From positions 1-18,691 of the forward strand of contig DBQU01000027.1 of the NCBI GenBank assembly GCA_002305765.1: a stretch of 18,691 bases of DNA, written 5' to 3'. The position numbers and the translations under genes were made by a program. Of the stretch, positions 14,237 through 18,691 are shown in pieces. Each line of letters opens with the position of its first letter. Within the stretch, counting starts at the first letter, position 1. Source of the stretch: Deltaproteobacteria bacterium UBA1386. GTDB taxonomy: Bacteria; Desulfobacterota; Syntrophorhabdia; Syntrophorhabdales; Syntrophorhabdaceae. Below the pieces are notes generated by a model. The model had not been told where the DNA came from and searched no databases. It was given only the letters and a program-made list of their open reading frames with translations.

Positions 14237-15130
14237 TTGTTCCTAACGGGTGCGGGCTTGAAAGGTAGGATCCTTGTCGCCGGGGGCGATGGTTTTATAG
14301 GTTCGGCATTGACGGCGTACCTGCGCAGGGCGGGCGAAACCGTTACGGCAACAACGATAGAGCGGGACCAACCCGATAAAGGGCTGGTCCATTTCGACAT
14401 CACCACCGACATAAACGAAAATGCCGTGCTCAGGGACCCCTATGAGGCCGCTGTGATCTGCGCGGCCATCACCGGACTTGACGACTGTGCTCGCGATCCT
14501 GTCGCCACGGCGGCGATCAACGTGGATGGGGTCAGCAAACTCGCGAAGCACCTCCTCGCCAGGGGTACCTATGTGGTTTTTCTTTCTTCGAACCAGGTTT
14601 TTGACGGCTCGCACGCCTTCCCGTCCACCACCGACCCCGTTTCACCGGTGACAGAGTATGGGAGGCAGAAGGCGAGGGCGGAGCAGGCGATCGCCGGATT
14701 TGGCGGACCTTCGCTTGTGCTTCGGTTGACAAAGGTGCTCGGAGGAAACACCGGTCTCTTTGAGCAATGGGCACGGACCCTGAGAGAGGGCAAAGAGATA
14801 AACCCCTTCTCGGATATGTATATGGCGCCGGTGCTGCTGTCGGCGGTCCTGTCCGTCCTGCGTCTCGCGATGGATAGGGGGACGACGGGTATTCTCCAGC
14901 TATCCGGCGACAGGGACATTTCCTACGCGGAGATCGCTTATCTTCTATGCGAGAGGATCGGCGCGGACAGCGGGCTTGTCAGGCCCGTCTCATGGAGAGA
15001 CGTGAGACCGGCGGGAGATATCTTTCCTGAACGTACAGCCCTTGATGGCACAAGGCTCCGGGTAGAATTCGGCATGTTCTCTCCCGAATCGCGATGGGTC
15101 ATAGAAAACACCTTTTCGGACACCTGGTGA
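14237..15130 (+). CDS. RmlD-like extended SDR (NDP-sugar 4-reductase type)
   Basis: A 297-residue SDR of the dTDP-4-dehydrorhamnose reductase group. It has AGGDGFIG in the glycine-rich loop (residues 15-22), the strand VVFLSSNQVFDG corresponding to the STDYVFDG of RmlD, and the catalytic pair EYGRQK (Tyr and Lys four apart). The loop LRLTKVLGGNTGLFEQW and a C-terminal substrate lobe follow. It probably reduces a 4-keto NDP-sugar, possibly the product of the SDR at 7201. The start is uncertain: TTG at 14237 (weak AAGAG 5 nt upstream) or TTG at 14258, which gives MKGRILVAGG and fits the family's short N-terminus. Its stop overlaps a possible start of the next gene as TGATG. Confidence 0.8.
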   Translation: MFLTGAGLKGRILVAGGDGFIGSALTAYLRRAGETVTATTIERDQPDKGLVHFDITTDINENAVLRDPYEAAVICAAITGLDDCARDPVATAAINVDGVSKLAKHLLARGTYVVFLSSNQVFDGSHAFPSTTDPVSPVTEYGRQKARAEQAIAGFGGPSLVLRLTKVLGGNTGLFEQWARTLREGKEINPFSDMYMAPVLLSAVLSVLRLAMDRGTTGILQLSGDRDISYAEIAYLLCERIGADSGLVRPVSWRDVRPAGDIFPERTALDGTRLRVEFGMFSPESRWVIENTFSDTW

Positions 15131-15165
15131 TGCAAACAAAATTAGGAAAAGGAGAGTTGGTCTAC

Positions 15166-17553
15166 ATGAACGGGAAGAACTGTATTATTTGCGGATCGGA
15201 TGACATAGCGGCCGTTCATCAGCCGCTGCAGTTTCAGGGCGTTACGTCGGACTGTAAAGTGTCCGCTCTGGAACCCACTTTCGCGGTGTGCAATAGATGT
15301 GGTCACGTGCAGAAGATCATCAATGATGATTGGATGGCGCAGGCTAGCAAGATATACGCGAACTACGAGATGTACACGCTGAGCGACGGGCATGAACAGG
15401 TAATTTTCGGCAACTCTCCGCCAATGCCAAGGACGACGAAACTGGTTATGAAGCTGCAACAGGTGGTCGATCTGCCTGCCAGGGGTAATCTGCTGGACAT
15501 CGGCTGCGGAAATGGGGCCTTCCTCAAGAGCTTTGGAAAGGTCTACAGGAGTTGGAGTCTTGCGGGTTTTGAACGGGACGACAGTTTTAGGGATGACATC
15601 ATGAAGATCGAGGGTGTGGCCCAGTTCTTTTCGGGTTCCGTGGAGGCAATAGGGAAGACCTTCGATGTCGTTACGATGATCCACGTTATCGAACATGTCC
15701 TGGATCCCGTTGGAATGTTGCGGCAGGTGAGAAAGCTGATGATTCCCGGGGGGTTTTTGCTCATACAGACCCCCTCATTCCAGGATAATCCGTTCGACAT
15801 GGTCGTCGTCGACCATTGCTCGCATTTCCGTCTCAGCACCCTGAACTATGTGGCTCAACGCGCGGGCTTCAGGGTGATCAAAAAGATCGATAACTGGATC
15901 GATAAGGAGATCGGCATACTGGCGATACCGGCCGACGAAAGGACCAACATCGATCTGACGACGGAACCGAATGACTCTCCCGAGATCGCTGAACGGTCTC
16001 TCTCCTGGCTGCACAAGGTTGTCAAACGGTCTCGCGGCCTGTCGGAGAAAGGTAACCTGGGCATATTTGGAACGGCTATAGCGGGTGTCTGGCTGGAGAG
16101 GGCACTCGACAACAGGGCCAATTTCTTTGTTGACGAGGACCCGCTGAGACAGGGCAAGCTCCTGCAGAGCCGGCCCATCCTGAAACCGTCGGAAGTTCCC
16201 GATGACGCATCGGTGTTTCTCGCATACCCTCCGAAGATCGCGATGTCTGTGTACTCCAGGCTGAAAGAGACCTATCCCTTGATCAGTTTCGTGATGCCGC
16301 CCGACATTGAGCAGAATGGGCAATGGGCCGAGAAACGGCTGGGTCTTGGTGACCATTTTGAGTCGGACTCCAACATCGATATGACAATGGTCGATTACTA
16401 CAAAAGCAACTACTTCAATCCCGTTACGATCTCCGTTGAGGATGAGGCCGTGTGGAACTCACACTTCATCAAGCGCCACAATTTATACATGAGGCACCTC
16501 GGGATCCCCCTGTCATTTTTGAAAGGCCGTTCCGTCGTCGAGTTCGGCCCCAATTCGGGTGAGAACGCCCTCGTCCTCGCCATCTACGGGGCAAATCTCA
16601 CCCTCGTTGAACCCAACGAACAGGTGCTTCCCCGGCTGAAGGAGCTCTTTGAGCGCTTCTCGGTGATGGAGAGGGTCAAGGATCTGAGAGTGGAGAGCAT
16701 GACCGATTTCCAGTCGGAAACCTTGTATCACCTGGCGATAGCGGAGGGATTCCTGTTCACACTACCCAACAGGGACGAACTTGTGACCAAGATGGCCAGC
16801 CTCCTTATGCCCGGGGGATTGGGTGTCATATCGTTCAATGACCGGTATGGAGGCCTGATGGAGTTCACAAAGAAGCTGGTCTTGTGGCACGCCTGCAGAT
16901 TGTCGAACGAGGATATACACAGCAACGGTTCTCTGAAACTTGCCAAAACTTTCTTCAATGATGAGTTCATGAAACTCAACGCCTCCCGCACCTTTTACGC
17001 CTGGTGGAAGGACACGATGGTGAGTCCTTTTGTCGCGTCCCAGTTCCTGTGGAGCTTCAAGGAGATATTTCCCTTGCTGGAAAAGGCGAACTGCGCGTTC
17101 CACTCTTCATCACCCAAATGGCAGACAGGGAATCTTTTTACCTGGTACAAGAACGTTGATCACAGGACGGATGAGTCGTCCATCCTCAAGGACTGGAGAA
17201 CGGTATTTCCCTATATATTGACGGGCTTAAGGCCGAAAGGGATCGACGGGCCGGGTGTGAGCGATGAGGTCATCGACTGCGTGGCGGATCTCGTCAGAAG
17301 CATTTCCAATTATACCTCCGATGAATCGGATATGGGATTTCTTCGGGACATAGCTTACCCCGGGGTCCTGTATGAGTATCTCAACAGCGTCGGCGATCCC
17401 CTCATCGTCAAGTTCAACGACGAAATGAAGGGGCTCTACGATGCCATCAATGATTGTGATCTCAAACGGCTTACCGATGCCTATCTCAATACCGAGGTCT
17501 TGCGGTATCTCTGGGGTACCGCTTACCACTACATATCCTTCGAGAGGCTCTAG
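15166..17553 (+). CDS. Tandem-domain methyltransferase (C-methyltransferase type plus second methyltransferase domain)
   Basis: A 795-residue protein. Residues 6-48 hold a zinc-ribbon-like pair, CIIC (C6, C9) and CNRC (C42, C45), as in sugar C-methyltransferases of the Methyltransf_13/14 type. Residues 105-260 are the first methyltransferase fold (LLDIGCGNGAFL, MIHVIEHVLDP). Residues 298-380 match the C-terminal Rossmann-like part of that family (GIFGTAIAGVW, then FVDEDPLRQG). A second fold spans about 440-640 with motif I VVEFGPNSGENALVLA and VEPNEQ, followed by a 150-residue tail of unknown type. It probably performs two methylations on a sugar nucleotide, one likely on carbon via a 3-keto intermediate. 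The ATG at 15166 has GGAG 11 nt upstream; ATGs at 15094 and 15130 would add up to 24 residues overlapping the previous gene. Confidence 0.85.
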   Translation: MNGKNCIICGSDDIAAVHQPLQFQGVTSDCKVSALEPTFAVCNRCGHVQKIINDDWMAQASKIYANYEMYTLSDGHEQVIFGNSPPMPRTTKLVMKLQQVVDLPARGNLLDIGCGNGAFLKSFGKVYRSWSLAGFERDDSFRDDIMKIEGVAQFFSGSVEAIGKTFDVVTMIHVIEHVLDPVGMLRQVRKLMIPGGFLLIQTPSFQDNPFDMVVVDHCSHFRLSTLNYVAQRAGFRVIKKIDNWIDKEIGILAIPADERTNIDLTTEPNDSPEIAERSLSWLHKVVKRSRGLSEKGNLGIFGTAIAGVWLERALDNRANFFVDEDPLRQGKLLQSRPILKPSEVPDDASVFLAYPPKIAMSVYSRLKETYPLISFVMPPDIEQNGQWAEKRLGLGDHFESDSNIDMTMVDYYKSNYFNPVTISVEDEAVWNSHFIKRHNLYMRHLGIPLSFLKGRSVVEFGPNSGENALVLAIYGANLTLVEPNEQVLPRLKELFERFSVMERVKDLRVESMTDFQSETLYHLAIAEGFLFTLPNRDELVTKMASLLMPGGLGVISFNDRYGGLMEFTKKLVLWHACRLSNEDIHSNGSLKLAKTFFNDEFMKLNASRTFYAWWKDTMVSPFVASQFLWSFKEIFPLLEKANCAFHSSSPKWQTGNLFTWYKNVDHRTDESSILKDWRTVFPYILTGLRPKGIDGPGVSDEVIDCVADLVRSISNYTSDESDMGFLRDIAYPGVLYEYLNSVGDPLIVKFNDEMKGLYDAINDCDLKRLTDAYLNTEVLRYLWGTAYHYISFERL

Positions 17554-17600
17554 AGGCGAGAGGGATCGCGAGGAACAACGGGGAGGAGGGGGCGATACGG

Positions 17601-18149
17601 ATGAGGTCAGGACCTGTCAGGAACTTATCGTATTACAGATCCCTGGAGTACTCCTGCATCCTGCAGAGGAAAGCGGGCGGGTTCGTCGTGCTTATCCCGG
17701 AGCTGTCGCTATGTGCCGAAGATGAGACGGTCGAGAAGGCGCTCGAATCGCTGGAGATGAAGAAAGATGAGTATTTCACAAGGATGGTCGACAATGGCCT
17801 GCAGAGCTTCATTATCGAACCCAGGGCGTTCGCTACCCTGTGGCGAAGGACACTTTTGGGGCCCTTCAACCGGGCATTTTTTGTGAAACTTGTGGTCGTC
17901 GCCGTCCTTCTCATCTGCCTTCTGGGAATAGGCGCGGCGGTTGCAAAGCGGTATCTCAATCCGACAAGGGTCGTGTCCAGGGCTTTTCAGATCATCGATG
18001 GTCTGAACGAGGCACCAGAAGAGACGAAAGAACGGGTCAGAAAGAGACTCCATGATACAGCCGTGAAACTGAAACCCTTCGTGCGAGAGTTGAAAGTCAT
18101 GTTTGACGAGGATGAGCCACAACCTGTGCAGGAGAAGACAAGGAAGTGA
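17601..18149 (+). CDS. HicB-like domain joined to one transmembrane helix, function unknown
   Basis: A 182-residue protein. Residues 16-60 (YSCILQRKAGGFVVLIPEL, then an ETVEKALESLEMKK helix) look like the partial RNase-H-like fold of HicB antitoxins and UPF0150 proteins. A single hydrophobic helix spans about 93-114 (FFVKLVVVAVLLICLLGIGA), flanked by basic residues, and a charged C-terminal tail of about 65 residues follows (ERVRKRLHD, then EDEPQP). No HicA-like toxin gene is adjacent, so it is not a standard toxin-antitoxin pair. The ATG has a strong GGGGAGGAGG upstream and follows the methyltransferase by 47 nt, so it is expressed with the operon and may anchor or regulate the machinery at the membrane. 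The function is not known. Confidence 0.65.
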   Translation: MRSGPVRNLSYYRSLEYSCILQRKAGGFVVLIPELSLCAEDETVEKALESLEMKKDEYFTRMVDNGLQSFIIEPRAFATLWRRTLLGPFNRAFFVKLVVVAVLLICLLGIGAAVAKRYLNPTRVVSRAFQIIDGLNEAPEETKERVRKRLHDTAVKLKPFVRELKVMFDEDEPQPVQEKTRK

Positions 18150-18208
18150 ACGCTGTTTCGGCCCACTAGATCATCTACCTATTCCCGTTGAACGCAAGAC
18201 ATGCTAAG

Positions 18209-18691
18209 ATGAATACCCTTTCCTCAAAAGCGATCGCCCTCTTATGGCGATACAGGGTGTATATCGCCCCGATCCTGTTCTCCCTCTTTGCTGCCTTGCT
18301 ACTCGCATTACCCCAGTTCTCTAATCGTCATTTCTCCTATGTTCAGTCGATCGACGAAGCGGACTCCACGCTGGCCCAGATACTCTACTTCGTGGGATAT
18401 GTTCAACGAAACGGTTTTTCCTTCTGGTGGCCCTGTTCAGTCTCAGGCACGGATTTCTTCGGCTCATCGCTGATAATCAAGACCAACCTTTTGCTTTTCT
18501 CTCTGTTCCCTCCATGGATCGCCTACATTGCGTTTCGCATACTGGCCTACTTCATCGCCATTTTCTCATCGTGCCTCGTGATGAGAAAATTCTTCTCGAC
18601 GAATTTCCTGTTTGCCATTCTGACAGGTGTTTTCTTCGTTGACCACTTCCTCAACAGCGCGCTTTTCGGTCACGGTTTCAGCATGTCCCTC
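18209..18691 (+). CDS. Multi-pass membrane protein, possible GT-C glycosyltransferase, N-terminal part
   Basis: An open frame starts at ATG 18209 and runs 161 codons to the window edge without a stop. Hydrophobic segments lie at about residues 17-36, 94-108, 109-127 and 132-148. After the first helix comes a polar loop with acidic residues (SIDEADSTLAQ, 48-58), the position where GT-C glycosyltransferases and YfhO-like proteins keep their acidic catalytic motif, followed by WWPCSVSGTDFFGSS. This topology suggests a polyprenyl-phosphate-sugar-dependent glycosyltransferase, but the rest is not visible. The ribosome site is weak and 59 nt separate it from the previous gene. Base composition here is nearer 47-50% GC, lower than upstream. 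The gene is real with good confidence; the function is a guess. Confidence 0.65.
   Translation, partial: MNTLSSKAIALLWRYRVYIAPILFSLFAALLLALPQFSNRHFSYVQSIDEADSTLAQILYFVGYVQRNGFSFWWPCSVSGTDFFGSSLIIKTNLLLFSLFPPWIAYIAFRILAYFIAIFSSCLVMRKFFSTNFLFAILTGVFFVDHFLNSALFGHGFSMSL

Noticed and set aside
18201..18212. Three-codon ORF (ATGCTAAGATGA) overlapping the start of the last gene
   Set aside because: Too short to call a leader peptide; there is no ribosome site of its own and no supporting feature.
1..18691. CRISPR arrays, tRNA/rRNA genes, transposases, phage genes
   Set aside because: I looked for regularly spaced repeats, cloverleaf-like sequences and recombinase motifs on both strands and saw none. 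The only repeats are the short ones listed.

Overview
The window carries GC-rich (roughly 57-60% by eye), densely packed bacterial DNA with every gene on the + strand. The gene content (recN, an N-acetylglutamate-synthase-type acetyltransferase and pmbA, then a large surface-polysaccharide operon headed by an EPS-type MarR domain) and an ATTCCGGC...GCCGGAAT intergenic hairpin suggest a Gram-negative, Deltaproteobacteria/Desulfobacterota-like organism such as a syntroph. That placement is inference; there is no rRNA or other phylogenetic marker here.

Region 1 (1-2560) is housekeeping: the C-terminal end of recN, overlapped by 4 nt by a GNAT acetyltransferase, then a spacer with 9-nt tandem repeats and a REP-like hairpin, then pmbA (tldE), closed by a possible stem-loop terminator at 2496-2560.

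Region 2 (2576-2703) is a compact control region. It holds a sigma70-like promoter, a perfect 8-5-8 inverted repeat over the expected transcription start, and a sequence identical to the ops/JUMPStart core (GGCGGTAGCNT) that recruits RfaH-type antiterminators in enterobacteria. The first gene encodes a MarR-type DNA-binding domain fused to a heptose-bisphosphate phosphatase, so an autoregulated, processively transcribed operon is a natural reading.

Region 3 (2704-18149) is an apparent single operon of about 15.5 kb with overlapping or closely spaced genes. Order: MarR-GmhB fusion; deoxyhypusine-synthase-like protein of unknown role; stand-alone HxGH nucleotidyltransferase; a reversed HldE-like fusion (nucleotidyltransferase then PfkB kinase) with a damaged HxGH motif and an apparent ATC start; GmhA-like SIS isomerase; extended SDR epimerase/dehydratase; split transketolase (two genes); HAD-like protein; APH-type kinase; methyltransferase; zinc alcohol dehydrogenase; second methyltransferase; RmlD-like SDR; a 795-aa protein with two methyltransferase domains; and a HicB-like domain joined to a membrane helix.

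The isomerase, kinase, phosphatase and nucleotidyltransferase functions together make up a complete sedoheptulose-7-phosphate to NDP-heptose route. The transketolase could supply sedoheptulose-7-phosphate or a related ketose, and the SDRs, dehydrogenase and four methyltransferase domains could turn the product into a modified, methylated sugar. No glycosyltransferase, flippase or polymerase is seen in region 3; a membrane protein that may be a GT-C type glycosyltransferase starts at 18209 in AT-richer DNA and runs off the end of the window.
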